Assembly: GCF_009193155.1 (NCBI RefSeq)
Contig: NZ_VUKD01000001.1
Span: 1,178,001 to 1,242,000, forward strand
Direction of reading: 5' to 3'
Source of the DNA: Georgenia subflava
Lineage (GTDB): Bacteria; Actinomycetota; Actinomycetes; Actinomycetales; Actinomycetaceae
DNA: 64,000 nucleotides
Shown: one piece after another, positions 49,060 to 59,066 of the stretch
Numbering within the stretch: the first letter of the stretch is position 1
How the letters are laid out: the number at the start of each line of letters is the position of its first letter
Notes under the pieces: model-generated
Told to the model about the DNA's origin: nothing
The model's database searches: none
What the model saw: the letters and a program-made list of their open reading frames with translations, nothing else
Translations under genes and position numbers: made by a program

Positions 49060-50049
49060 TCAGACGAACCGGACGTGCTCCTGCAGCCGCGTGCGGAGCT
49101 CGAAGAACGCGGCGTCCGGCAGCCTGCCCGAGCCGGGCAGGCCCACGGTGAGCAGGAAGCCCAGCGAGCTGCGCCGCACCGCGAGGCGGGCCGGTCGGCG
49201 TCCGCGGCCCCGGCGCAGCAGGATGACGTCCTCGTCCAGCGCGCCGTCGGGCAGCACGACCACCAGGGCGGTCACGGCCACCCGCCACGACCTCGCGATC
49301 CGGGCCCGGCGGGCGAGCGACCTGACCGGCTGCTCGCCCGGCGCCAGCGCGGCGCTCGCCAGCTCTGCGCCACGGGGGCGCACCGGAGCACCCCAGTCCT
49401 CGGACTGCAGGACGAACACGCCGGTCGGCCCGAGCACCACGTGGTCGATCTTCGCCGCCTCGGTCGACGCGATGTCGGCGTCGTCCGCCCACCCGCCCCC
49501 GCCGGCCGCGGTGGCGACGTCGTGCCACACCGCGAAGGCTGGGCCGAGGGCGCTGAGCGTCCGCGCGGTGGCCTCCTCGGCGAGCGCGTCGGCGAGGGCG
49601 TGCCGGATCTCCGCCGGGGCGCGCTGGACGAGGTCCTCCTGGTAGGGGTCGGACAGGTCGACGCCGCGGCCGACCCACTCACGCATGAGCGTGAGGTAGC
49701 GCTGGCGCGACGCCCCGCCGGGATGGCCGTACGAGCGCGCCCGCCCCGGAGCGCTGGCGCTCCCGCGCCGGGTGCCGGTCGTCCATACCCGCGTGCCCTC
49801 GTCGTCCTCGGCGAATCTCGCCGAGCGCGGCGCGCCGCCGGCCGTGCGGTCGTACTCCGCCCGGCCGGCCGCGGTGCCGACGCGCTCCCACGCGAGCTGC
49901 ACCGCGTGGAACGCCGCGGGATCGCCACCGAGGTCCGGGTGCGTCTGGCGCTGCCTGCGTCGGTAGGCGCGGCGCAGGTCCTCGGCGGACGCGTGGCGGT
50001 CGACACCGAGGACGTCGTACGGGGTGGCGCCGGACGCTACGTCGGTCAT
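49060..50049 (-). CDS. J-domain plus NERD-like nuclease-related protein
   Basis: A 329-residue protein. An N-terminal DnaJ domain (PYDVLGVDRHASAEDLRRAYRRRQRQTHPDL) keeps the HPD motif (H37-P38-D39). A linker follows, then a C-terminal NERD-like domain (IDHVVLGPTGVFVLQSEDW) and a short DUF tail. The combination is recurrent in actinobacteria but of unknown role. No signal peptide. It is 114 bases upstream of the DUF421 gene's 3' end on the same strand. Confidence 0.85.
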   Translation of the reverse strand: MTDVASGATPYDVLGVDRHASAEDLRRAYRRRQRQTHPDLGGDPAAFHAVQLAWERVGTAAGRAEYDRTAGGAPRSARFAEDDEGTRVWTTGTRRGSASAPGRARSYGHPGGASRQRYLTLMREWVGRGVDLSDPYQEDLVQRAPAEIRHALADALAEEATARTLSALGPAFAVWHDVATAAGGGGWADDADIASTEAAKIDHVVLGPTGVFVLQSEDWGAPVRPRGAELASAALAPGEQPVRSLARRARIARSWRVAVTALVVVLPDGALDEDVILLRRGRGRRPARLAVRRSSLGFLLTVGLPGSGRLPDAAFFELRTRLQEHVRFV

Positions 50050-50164
50050 GGGAGCCTGCGGGGAAGGGAGCGGGGGCGGATCTCACCGTACATCGCGCCG
50101 CTGCCGGCCGGCGGCCACCCGGCGACCGGTGTTGTCGGGCCTGGCGTGCTGCCGGACCTGGCGG

Positions 50165-50626
50165 TCAGGCCTGAGGCGCGGCGTTCATCTTCGGGACGAC
50201 GCTGATCCCGCCGGAGCTCTCGAGGACCGCCCACTTGATCTGGTCCATCCGTTCGAGGCCCTGCGACTCCCGGGCGGCAGTCATGACGTCGTCCTCCGTG
50301 AGGTGCTCCTTCGCCAGGACGTCCTTCAGCACCTTGCCGTCCTCGACGACCACCAGGGGCACGGACTCCGTCACCCGGCGGAACCGCAGCGAGCGCCAGC
50401 CCAGGTAGTCCGCGGCCCGCTCGAGCAGGAGCAGCGTGGTGACCACCAGGGCGGCGTGGGTGAGAGAGAAGTCCTCGCCGAGGATCGCCTGCTGCGTCGC
50501 CTCGCCGACGATCAGCAGGATGACGAAGTCGAAGGTCGTCACCTGGGACAGCGAGCGCTTGCCCAGGAGCCGGAAGAGCAGCAGCAGGATCCCGTAGATC
50601 GCCACCGCGCGAAGAACGCTGTCCAT
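50165..50626 (-). CDS. DUF421 (YetF-like) membrane protein
   Basis: A 153-residue protein with N-terminal membrane helices (VAIYGILLLLFRLLG, FVILLIVGEATQQAIL, HAALVVTTLLLLE) and a C-terminal soluble YetF domain (VPLVVVEDGKVLKDVLAKEHLTEDDVMTAARE...VLESSGGISVVPK). The family is linked to spore or stress membrane proteins in Bacillus; function unproven. GAGGAGG precedes the ATG. The upstream gene ends 10 bases before its start, so they form a pair. Confidence 0.9.
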   Translation of the reverse strand: MDSVLRAVAIYGILLLLFRLLGKRSLSQVTTFDFVILLIVGEATQQAILGEDFSLTHAALVVTTLLLLERAADYLGWRSLRFRRVTESVPLVVVEDGKVLKDVLAKEHLTEDDVMTAARESQGLERMDQIKWAVLESSGGISVVPKMNAAPQA

Positions 50627-50636
50627 CCGAGCCTCC

Positions 50637-51116
50637 TCAGGGCATCACGAACTGGCTGAATGCGACGGAGTCGGACCCGACGGCGAGCTCGGCCGCGAGC
50701 GTGCCGTGCCGCTGCGCGCGGAAGCTCAGCGACACCTCGGTCTCCCCGGGCTCGTCGACCATGAACTCGAGCACCATCCCGCCGGGCACGAGGAGCTGCT
50801 CGGACGGCTCGGGCGAGATGCCCGACAGGTCCACGCCGGAGGGCCAGTCCCCGGTCAGCTCGGCCGTGATGGTGCCGTCCTGCACGGCCTCGGGCCCGAA
50901 GACGAAGGTGATCGAGTCGTCCGCCTCGTGGCGCGTGACCCGGTCCAGCTCGACGGTGACGGCTCCGTCGTTCACGGTGGTCCAGCTCAACGGGCCCGTG
51001 CCGAGGAGCCCCAGCAGACCGGCGAGCACGAAGAGCGTCAGCAGGAGCCAGCCCGCACGTTGCCAGCGCCACTCGAGATGCTGGAACTTCTCGTGCTTCC
51101 TGACGTCCAGGCTCAC
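50637..51116 (-). CDS. Membrane-anchored hypothetical protein paired with DUF421
   Basis: A 159-residue protein with a short cytoplasmic start (SLDVRKHEKFQHLEWRWQ), one membrane helix (~21-42, AGWLLLTLFVLAGLLGLLG) and an exported beta-rich domain (TVNDGAVTVELDRVTRHEADDSITF ... EVSLSFRAQRHG). No family is recognised. The start is GTG 51116 after GGGAGGG. Genes of this shape are often adjacent to DUF421 genes; joint action is inferred. Confidence 0.75.
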   Translation of the reverse strand: MSLDVRKHEKFQHLEWRWQRAGWLLLTLFVLAGLLGLLGTGPLSWTTVNDGAVTVELDRVTRHEADDSITFVFGPEAVQDGTITAELTGDWPSGVDLSGISPEPSEQLLVPGGMVLEFMVDEPGETEVSLSFRAQRHGTLAAELAVGSDSVAFSQFVMP

Positions 51117-51322
51117 GGGTCCCTCCCCTCGTCGTGGAGCGAGCACGGCGCCGAGGCGCGGCTCCGTCGTCCTGCGAGCATGGCGCCAAGGGCGCGGCTC
51201 CGCACGTCGAGGACGGACGACGTGCCTGGTCAGCGCGGTGCGCGCACGGGCGGCGAGGGCGCCCTGCACCTCCTCGGTGGACCGCGACTACGCGAGTCCT
51301 ACGGCCACCAACATGGTCTGGT

Positions 51323-52459
51323 TCAGTGGTGCTCGTCCCGGTCGGCGTGCCGGTCCGCCGTCCGGTCGGCGTCGTCACCGTCGTGCCGGCCCGCTGCGCG
51401 GTCCGCGCCGTCGGCGTCCGGGTCATCGGTGCGACCGCGGGACTCGCGCAGCGCACGCCCGCGCTCGACGTCCTCCTCCGCCTTGGCGGCCTTCTTGTCG
51501 CTGGCCCGGGTGTCGCGCGCCGGCAGCTGGATGGACTCCTCGGCGGCGATCCCGGCCTGCAGCTGACGTCCGCGCTCCAGCTCGGCGTCGAACTCGGCGC
51601 CGAAGAGCAGCGCCAGGTTCATGATCCACAGCCAGAAGAGGAACACGATCACGCCGGCCAGCGCCCCGTAGGTGGCGCTGAAGTTCCCCGCGATCGAGAC
51701 GTACAGCCCGAACCCGAGCGTTGCGAGGGCGGCGACGACGATCGCCACCACCGCGCCGGGGCTGATCCAGCGGAGCTTGGGCTGCTTGACGTTCGGCGTC
51801 GCGTAGTAGAGGAGGGCCACCAGGACGATGACCACGACGACGAGCACCGGCCACTTGGCGATGTTCCACACGGTCATCGCCGTCGGGCCGAGGCCGATGG
51901 CGTTCCCGATGGTCTCGGCGATGGGTCCGCTGACGACGAGCAGGAGGGCCGCGAGGGCCACCAGGACGAGGAGCACGGTGGTGAGCGCGTACATCCACGG
52001 CCGCAGCTTCCAGATCGGCCGGCCCTCGGGGATCTCGTAGATGCGGTTCATCGCCCGGCCGAAGCCGGTCACGTACTTCGACGCCGACCACAGGGCGATC
52101 AGGATACCGACGATGAGGCCGATCCCCGGCTCCGACGCGGTGGTGAGCTCGTCGACCACGGGCCGTATCGTCTCGTCCGCGCCCTCGGGGAGCAGCGGCG
52201 TCACCATGTCCATGATGCCGTTCGTGGTCGACTCGCCACGGCCCACCAGGTTGAGGATGGAGACCATGGCGATGAGGGCCGGGAAGATCGACAGCACGGC
52301 GTAGTAGGTGAGTGCGGCGGCGAGGTCCGTGCACTCGTCGGCGATGAACTCCCGCATCGTCTTGCGCAGGACGTACATCCACGACGGCTTGCGGATGTCG
52401 CCGAGGGAGTCCGGCTTGCTCGGATGCTCCTCAGACGGTGCCTGACGTTCCCTGGCCAT
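51323..52459 (-). CDS. YihY/BrkB-family inner-membrane protein
   Basis: A 378-residue protein. The conserved YihY/BrkB core has six helices (ALTYYAVLSIFPALIAMVSIL, IGLIVGILIALWSASKYVTGFGRAMNRIYE, ALTTVLLVLVALAALLLVVSG, WPVLVVVVIVLVALLYY, GAVVAIVVAALATLGFGLYVSIAGNFSATYGALAGVIVFLFWLWIMN). The C-terminal ~60 residues are charged and disordered (ARRDEHH-like). Function is unresolved despite old links to serum resistance or RNase BN. ATG 52459 follows GGAAGGAAC. Confidence 0.92.
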   Translation of the reverse strand: MARERQAPSEEHPSKPDSLGDIRKPSWMYVLRKTMREFIADECTDLAAALTYYAVLSIFPALIAMVSILNLVGRGESTTNGIMDMVTPLLPEGADETIRPVVDELTTASEPGIGLIVGILIALWSASKYVTGFGRAMNRIYEIPEGRPIWKLRPWMYALTTVLLVLVALAALLLVVSGPIAETIGNAIGLGPTAMTVWNIAKWPVLVVVVIVLVALLYYATPNVKQPKLRWISPGAVVAIVVAALATLGFGLYVSIAGNFSATYGALAGVIVFLFWLWIMNLALLFGAEFDAELERGRQLQAGIAAEESIQLPARDTRASDKKAAKAEEDVERGRALRESRGRTDDPDADGADRAAGRHDGDDADRTADRHADRDEHH

Positions 52460-52639
52460 GGTCGTTCCTTCCGCTGCACGATTCCTGCCAGAGTGCGGGG
52501 GCCGGGGTGGTCCCGCAACCGGACGGCAGACCGGGCACGGCAGCGATTCCACTTGCGGACGTCGGGGCGCGAGCTCCTCGGTTCTCCGGCTCGCCGCGCC
52601 GGTCTGGGGGCGCCGGCACGGAGGTCGACGTGCCCGATG

Positions 52640-52840
52640 CTGGCGTCAGGTTGGCGTGCGCGATGCCGGCGACAGGTCGACGTGCGAGCCCGGAGCCTCG
52701 GGGTGATAGTGGACGCTCCCGGCGCGAGGACGCGTCATGCACCCGCAGTGAACAAGCGCCATCGGCGCCTCCGGCGAGCGACGACGTCGCCGCCGGTCAT
52801 ACCGGACGACCGATCACCGGTCATACCGGACCGCCCCATC
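52640..52840. repeat. Short direct repeats in the gap before the Mn catalase
   Basis: The 413-base gap 52460-52872 has no gene. It contains GGTCGACGTGC twice (near 52622 and 52676) and a 24-bp duplication CCGGTCATACCGGACG at 52793 and 52817, just before the catalase. Confidence 0.6.
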
Positions 52841-52872
52841 CCCACGGCGACGCCGTGGCGAGGAGACCACCG

Positions 52873-53754
52873 ATGTTCTTCCACAAGCAGGAGCTGCAGT
52901 ACAAGTCCACCCCCGAGAAGCCTGACGCTGTCTACGCCCGCAAGCTCCAGGAGGTGCTTGGCGGGCAGTACGGCGAGATCACGGTCGCGATGCAGTACAT
53001 GTTCCAGGCCTGGAACATGCACATCCCCGGCAAGTACCGAGACCTGGTCTACGGCATCGGTGCCGAGGAGTTCGGCCATGTCGAGATGCTCGCCACGATG
53101 ATCACCCAGCTGCTGGAGAAGGCGCCGGTCGGCATCACCGAGGACGCGGTCCAGGACGATCCGACCGTCGCCGCGATCGTCGGCGGCATGGACGTCCAGC
53201 ACGCCATCGTCGCCGGGGCCGGGGCACGCCCCGTCGATTCCAACGGCAACCCGTGGATGGGCTCCTACATCATCGGCAGCGGGAACCTGCTCGCGGACTT
53301 CACTGCGAACGCGAACGCGGAGATGCAGGGGAGGTTGCAGGTGGCCCGGCTCTACCACATGACCGACGACTCCGGCGTGCGGGACCTGCTGTCCTTCCTG
53401 CTCGCCCGCGACACCATGCACCAGAACCAGTGGCTGGCCGCGATCGAGGAGCTGAAGGCCGACGGTCTCGAGCAGCTGCCGGTGCCGAGCAACTTCCCGC
53501 AGAAGAAGGAGCACACCGAGGTCTCCTACCAGTACCAGAACTTCTCCGACGGCCAGCAGGCGTCCGAGGGCACCTGGGCTGGCGGCCCCTCGCCCGACGG
53601 CAACGGCGAGTTCACCTACCACGACGGCCCGACGACGACGGCGCAGATGCCCGCGGTCACCCACCCCGACGCCCGGATCTACGGCACCACCGACGTGCCG
53701 AACCGGGTGGAGAAGATCGCGGGCACGGTCCAGGACAAGCTGCACCGCGAGTAG
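52873..53754 (+). CDS. Manganese catalase
   Basis: A 293-residue non-haem catalase that disproportionates hydrogen peroxide with a di-manganese centre. The four-helix bundle has ligands E35 in GQYGEITVAM and E66/H69 in AEEFGHVEM, with the second set in ANAEMQGRLQVARLYHM and ARDTMHQNQW. AGGAGA precedes the ATG. It begins an oxidative-stress-like group with the MBL hydrolase and small protein downstream. Four 34-bp repeats follow it directly. Confidence 0.95.
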   Translation: MFFHKQELQYKSTPEKPDAVYARKLQEVLGGQYGEITVAMQYMFQAWNMHIPGKYRDLVYGIGAEEFGHVEMLATMITQLLEKAPVGITEDAVQDDPTVAAIVGGMDVQHAIVAGAGARPVDSNGNPWMGSYIIGSGNLLADFTANANAEMQGRLQVARLYHMTDDSGVRDLLSFLLARDTMHQNQWLAAIEELKADGLEQLPVPSNFPQKKEHTEVSYQYQNFSDGQQASEGTWAGGPSPDGNGEFTYHDGPTTTAQMPAVTHPDARIYGTTDVPNRVEKIAGTVQDKLHRE

Positions 53755-53757
53755 GTG

Positions 53758-53893
53758 CAACGGTCCACACACCGTGCACGGTGATCGGTGGGAACGGTCC
53801 GTTCACCCTGCACCGCGAGTAGCGGCAACGGTCCGTTCACCCTCCAGCACGGGTACTGGCAACGGTCCGCACACCCTGCACCGTGATCGGTGG
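53758..53893. repeat. 34-bp tandem repeat, four copies
   Basis: Units 53758-53791, 53792-53825, 53826-53859 and 53860-53893 each begin (C/G)AACGGTCC and end in RYGGKGG-type sequence. Units 2-4 contain CACCCTGCACCGYGA-like segments that resemble the end of the catalase gene (GCTGCACCGCGAGTAG), so the array may have grown from that 3' end. There are no unique spacers, so this is not a CRISPR. Confidence 0.9.
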
Positions 53894-53930
53894 CCACAGG
53901 TCCGCCGACCAAGACTCAGACGGAGAAGAG

Positions 53931-54677
53931 ATGCTCGAACGACACGTCGCCGACGGCGTCCACCGGCTCACCCACGCCCATGTCAACTGCTATCTGATCG
54001 AGGGCGACGGCGGCCGGCTCACCCTCGTCGACGCCGGCCTGCCTGCGTTCTGGCCGCTGCTCGCGCAGGCGGTCCGCGAGCTCGGCCGGCGTCCGAAGGA
54101 TGTCGCCGCCCTCGTGCTGACGCACGCGCACTTCGACCACGTGGGCGTGGCGGCCCGGCTGCAGGACCGGCTTGGGCTGCCGGTGTGGGCGCACGAGGAC
54201 GAGCGGTACCTCGCGGCGCACCCGTACCGGTACGCGCACGAGAACCCGCGGGCGCTCTACCCGCTGCGCCACCCGCGCGCGATCCCGATCCTGGCCGCTA
54301 TCGCCCGGGCAGGCGCGCTGCGGGTCAAGGGGGTCTCCGGCACTCTCGCGCTCAGCCCCGGTGAGGTCCTCGACGTGCCGGGCCGGCCGCGCGTCGTGCT
54401 CAGCCCCGGGCACACGTTCGGGCATTGCGCGCTGCACCTGCCCGACCGGGACGCGCTCATCAGCGGCGACGCCCTCGTCACGCTGGATCCCTACACCGCG
54501 CGCACCGGCCCTCGGATCATCGCGGGCGCGGCCACGGCGGACTCCGCGATGGCTCTGCGCTCGCTCGACGCGCTCGCGCAGACCGGTGCCCGGGTCGTGC
54601 TGCCGGGCCACGGTGAGACATGGCAGCAGGGGGTGGTCGCCGCCGTCGAGCACGCGCGGGCAGCGGGCCCGGCCTGA
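53931..54677 (+). CDS. MBL-fold metallo-hydrolase
   Basis: A 248-residue zinc hydrolase. The metal motif is HAHFDH (H65, H67, D69, H70), with the second His in SPGHTFGH and an Asp in ALISGDALV; the C-terminal His is in VLPGHGE. The architecture is that of the glyoxalase II-like branch. It lacks a signal peptide. GGAGAAGAG precedes ATG 53931. The next small gene starts 45 bases downstream, likely in one transcript. Confidence 0.92.
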   Translation: MLERHVADGVHRLTHAHVNCYLIEGDGGRLTLVDAGLPAFWPLLAQAVRELGRRPKDVAALVLTHAHFDHVGVAARLQDRLGLPVWAHEDERYLAAHPYRYAHENPRALYPLRHPRAIPILAAIARAGALRVKGVSGTLALSPGEVLDVPGRPRVVLSPGHTFGHCALHLPDRDALISGDALVTLDPYTARTGPRIIAGAATADSAMALRSLDALAQTGARVVLPGHGETWQQGVVAAVEHARAAGPA

Positions 54678-54721
54678 GACACCGAAGACACGACAACCAC
54701 GACAACACTGGAGGAATCATC

Positions 54722-54964
54722 ATGGCTACCGGCGAGACCGGGTTCGACGACGTCACGTTCGACCTCATATCCGTGCAGTACCACTCCCTCAAGGCCGGGC
54801 ACGACTACGGCCAGTACGTCCGAGACGCACGCAACGCGGGCAAGGAGGACATCGCCACGTTCTTCGAGAAGGTGATGGCCGAGGACTCCGCGCGTGCGAA
54901 GCAGTGTCACGAGTTCCTGCGACAGCTCGGCGGCGGGACCGACAACACCTCACCGCAGGGCTAG
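54722..54964 (+). CDS. 80-residue conserved hypothetical protein
   Basis: A helical protein (FDLISVQYHSLKAGHDYGQYVRDARNAGKEDIATFFEKVMAEDSARAKQCHEFL) with a Cys near the end, like small ferritin-like or stress-linked helical proteins. TGGAGGAA precedes the ATG. Function unknown; context with a Mn catalase hints at oxidative stress. Confidence 0.75.
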   Translation: MATGETGFDDVTFDLISVQYHSLKAGHDYGQYVRDARNAGKEDIATFFEKVMAEDSARAKQCHEFLRQLGGGTDNTSPQG

Positions 54965-55164
54965 GCGGTCGGCAGGCACCCGACCGCCGGCCGCCGGTAG
55001 CGCCGGTCGCTGGTCGCGCTGGTCGCGCTGGCCGCCGGTCGCGCCGGCTGCGGTCGTGGCGACCGCTCGCTGCGTCGGCTGCCGGTCCATCTGGCTGCCC
55101 CGGTCATGCCGGCCGGCCTGGTCGCGCTGACTGACCGCCATGCCGACCGCACCGGCACGGTTGC

Positions 55165-55203
55165 CCGAACGGTTCGTACCGGATATCGGTACGAACCGTT
55201 CGG
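55165..55203. terminator. Perfect 17-bp hairpin (palindrome copy B)
   Basis: CCGAACGGTTCGTACCG (55165-55181), a five-base GATAT loop, and CGGTACGAACCGTTCGG (55187-55203). It matches copy A at 7943-7981 except for one base-pair swap (G-C to C-G) and the loop. The surrounding gap 54965-55326 otherwise holds CTGGTCGCG-type repeats and no gene. Confidence 0.8.
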
Positions 55204-55326
55204 TCTGACATGGGGCAGGTACCAGGGTCCGACGGCCGCCCGGTGGCGGAACAACGGGGCGAGATGGATCGTGGAGGCAGCGGACCGCCGGACGGGCGGT
55301 CCCTCCGTCGAGGTGGGGGCCCGCGC

Positions 55327-56142
55327 GTGCCAGAGACCAGCACGACGACGAGCGAGCCCCGCGCGGCCGTGAGGACGCGGGCATCCCAGCTCGACGCACC
55401 GATGGTGCGGGCGGCCGGCGCTGCGGCGGCCGCGGCCGGCGGTGTGGTGCTCGGCGTCGTCGTCGCGGGTATCGCGGTGCTGCGCCGGGCCAAGCCCCTG
55501 CATCCTCGTGGCGCGGTCGTCCGCGCCACCGTGCACCTCCATTCCCGACCGCCGGAGCTCGGGATCGCGCTGGGGACGCCGGGCCGGCGCGATGCCGTCG
55601 TGCGCTTCTCCCGGGCGGTCGGTCTGCCCGCGGGCTGGCCGGACATCCAGGGCCTGGCGATCCGGCTGCCACGCGACGAGGGGCCCGTCGACGTCCTGCT
55701 CGCGTCCACCGGCCGGGGGCCGCTCTCCCGGTACGTGCTCACGCCACGACGGACGCCCCACGACGGCGCCTGTTCCACCCTGATGCCGTACCGCGGCCCG
55801 CGCGGGCCGGTCCTCATCGGGGCGGAGCCGTCGGACGACCCCAGGATCTTCGTGCTCGAATGGGCGACCCTGCGCGGACCGTGGCGGACGTTCGCGACGC
55901 TCGAGTGCGCCACGGCGCAGGCGGCCGGCACGGACGCCGCGATCCGCTTCGACCCGGTCGAGCACCACCCGGACGGCCTGGTGAGCTACCCGTGGGCGGC
56001 CCGGCTGCGACGCCACGCCTACCGATGGGCGCGGTCGTTGGCGCCCGCGCTACCTCGCAGCGCAGGCACGCGGCACGTCATCCGCGGTGCCGGCCAGAGC
56101 CCGTCTCCTGCACGGAGTAGTAGATGGTCTGCGCGACGATGA
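55327..56142 (+). CDS. Membrane-anchored catalase-like protein
   Basis: A 271-residue protein. Residues ~30-55 form a membrane helix (AAGAAAAAAGGVVLGVVVAGIAVL). The body contains RRDAVVRFSRAVGLPAGWPDIQGLAIRLP, which resembles the catalase substrate-channel segment (RFS...G..D..G.AV/IR), and FVLEWATLRGPWRTFATLECA. I therefore suspect a degenerate haem-catalase fold, but no haem-ligand tyrosine motif is confirmed. GTG 55327 follows GAGGTGGGGG. It overlaps the convergent NTF2-like gene by 65 bases, so the two mRNAs can pair. Confidence 0.6.
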   Translation: MPETSTTTSEPRAAVRTRASQLDAPMVRAAGAAAAAAGGVVLGVVVAGIAVLRRAKPLHPRGAVVRATVHLHSRPPELGIALGTPGRRDAVVRFSRAVGLPAGWPDIQGLAIRLPRDEGPVDVLLASTGRGPLSRYVLTPRRTPHDGACSTLMPYRGPRGPVLIGAEPSDDPRIFVLEWATLRGPWRTFATLECATAQAAGTDAAIRFDPVEHHPDGLVSYPWAARLRRHAYRWARSLAPALPRSAGTRHVIRGAGQSPSPARSSRWSARR

Positions 56143-56446
56143 GCCCGTCACGCACGACGAAGGAGTCGACGCCGTCGCGCACCGCCACCTCCGGTGCCCT
56201 CCCGGTCCAGCGCAGCATGCCGACCTCGCCCTCGACGAGCACCTCCTCGTAGGCGAAGGCTCCCTCGCCGAGGTAGGAGCTGAGCACCTCGGCCCGCCGC
56301 CGGATCTCGTCCTTGCCGCGGCCGGTTCCCTCGCCCCACGACACCAGGGCGACGTCGTCCTGGTAGTTCTCGGCCAGATCAGCCTCGAGATCGCCCGCCT
56401 TGCGATGTGCCAGGTGGGACTCGAGAACCTCGCGGGTCGATCTCAT
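56078..56446 (-). CDS. NTF2-like (SnoaL/DUF4440) protein
   Basis: A 122-residue cone-shaped protein: the N-terminal helix STREVLESHLAHRKAGDLEADLAENYQDDVALVSW and closing DGVDSFVVRDGLIVAQTIYYSVQ are typical of SnoaL-like polyketide cyclase relatives. ATG 56446 is the likely start; the frame before it lacks a ribosome site. Its 3' end overlaps the convergent catalase-like gene. Confidence 0.82.
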   Translation of the reverse strand: MRSTREVLESHLAHRKAGDLEADLAENYQDDVALVSWGEGTGRGKDEIRRRAEVLSSYLGEGAFAYEEVLVEGEVGMLRWTGRAPEVAVRDGVDSFVVRDGLIVAQTIYYSVQETGSGRHRG

Positions 56447-56677
56447 CGCTGCTCCTCCGGAGACGGCTACGTTGCCGCCCACAACCTATGGCGCGGCGCG
56501 GCGCGGCGCCACGCCGGGCGGCGCCGTCGCCGGCTCCACGAACGGCCCGTCGGTGACGGGTGGGCGCCCCTGTCTCCTCGGGGCCGTCCCGCTGCACGAG
56601 CGTCGGTCACCCCAGGACCGCGACCTCGATCCGATCGACGGGCCTGTCGGTCATCACCGTGTGACGGCGCCGCACGA

Positions 56678-58660
<1,983 letters not shown>

Positions 58661-58686
58661 TCCTCTAACTCCTGACGAGTGTCACG

Positions 58687-58725
58687 TGCATCAGATTCCC
58701 TCGAGTGATGCAGGACAGTGATGCA
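58687..58725 (-). promoter_or_regulatory. TGATGCA repeats upstream of the DUF255 gene
   Basis: TGCATCA (58687-58693), TGATGCA (58706-58712) and TGATGCA (58719-58725): one inverted and one direct copy within 39 bases, in the only AT-rich patch before the gene. A candidate operator. Confidence 0.45.
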
Positions 58726-58781
58726 TTGTTTTGCAGTGGGTCGCTCGGCGGCCCGGTGCCACCAGCCTAGGAGGCGGCCTC

Positions 58782-59066
58782 GTGGGCACGCGCCCTCAAC
58801 CGAAGCTGCTCGCTCAGGGCAAGCCGCGCATGCTCGGCGGCGCGACACGTGGTTGGCGGGTGCGGCTCTACGCACCCGGATCGGGCAGCAACAAGTACCA
58901 GGTGTACTTCAAGGCGCCGGCCGGCGAGGGCGAACCCTGGAAGCGCGTACTGCGGCGGGCTGCATCCGAGGAAGCGCGCTGGATCTTCGCGCAGGCCGAG
59001 GGTGCGCTGTCAGGCGCGCGCGTTGACGATCACTCGTGGAGATCGTCGTCTCGAATTTCCAGATAG
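58782..59066 (+). pseudogene. Truncated integrase-like N-terminal fragment
   Basis: Starting from GTG 58782 the frame reads KPRMLGGATRGWRVRLYAPGSGSNKYQVYFKAP and EEARWIFAQAEGAL, resembling the arm-binding N-terminus of phage or island tyrosine integrases. It stops at 59066 inside the 3' end of the opposite-strand ATPase gene, with no core catalytic domain. The remnant marks the left boundary of the atypical region. Confidence 0.5.

Noticed and set aside
53758-53893. CRISPR array
   Set aside because: The 34-bp units are contiguous, with no unique spacers and no cas genes nearby.
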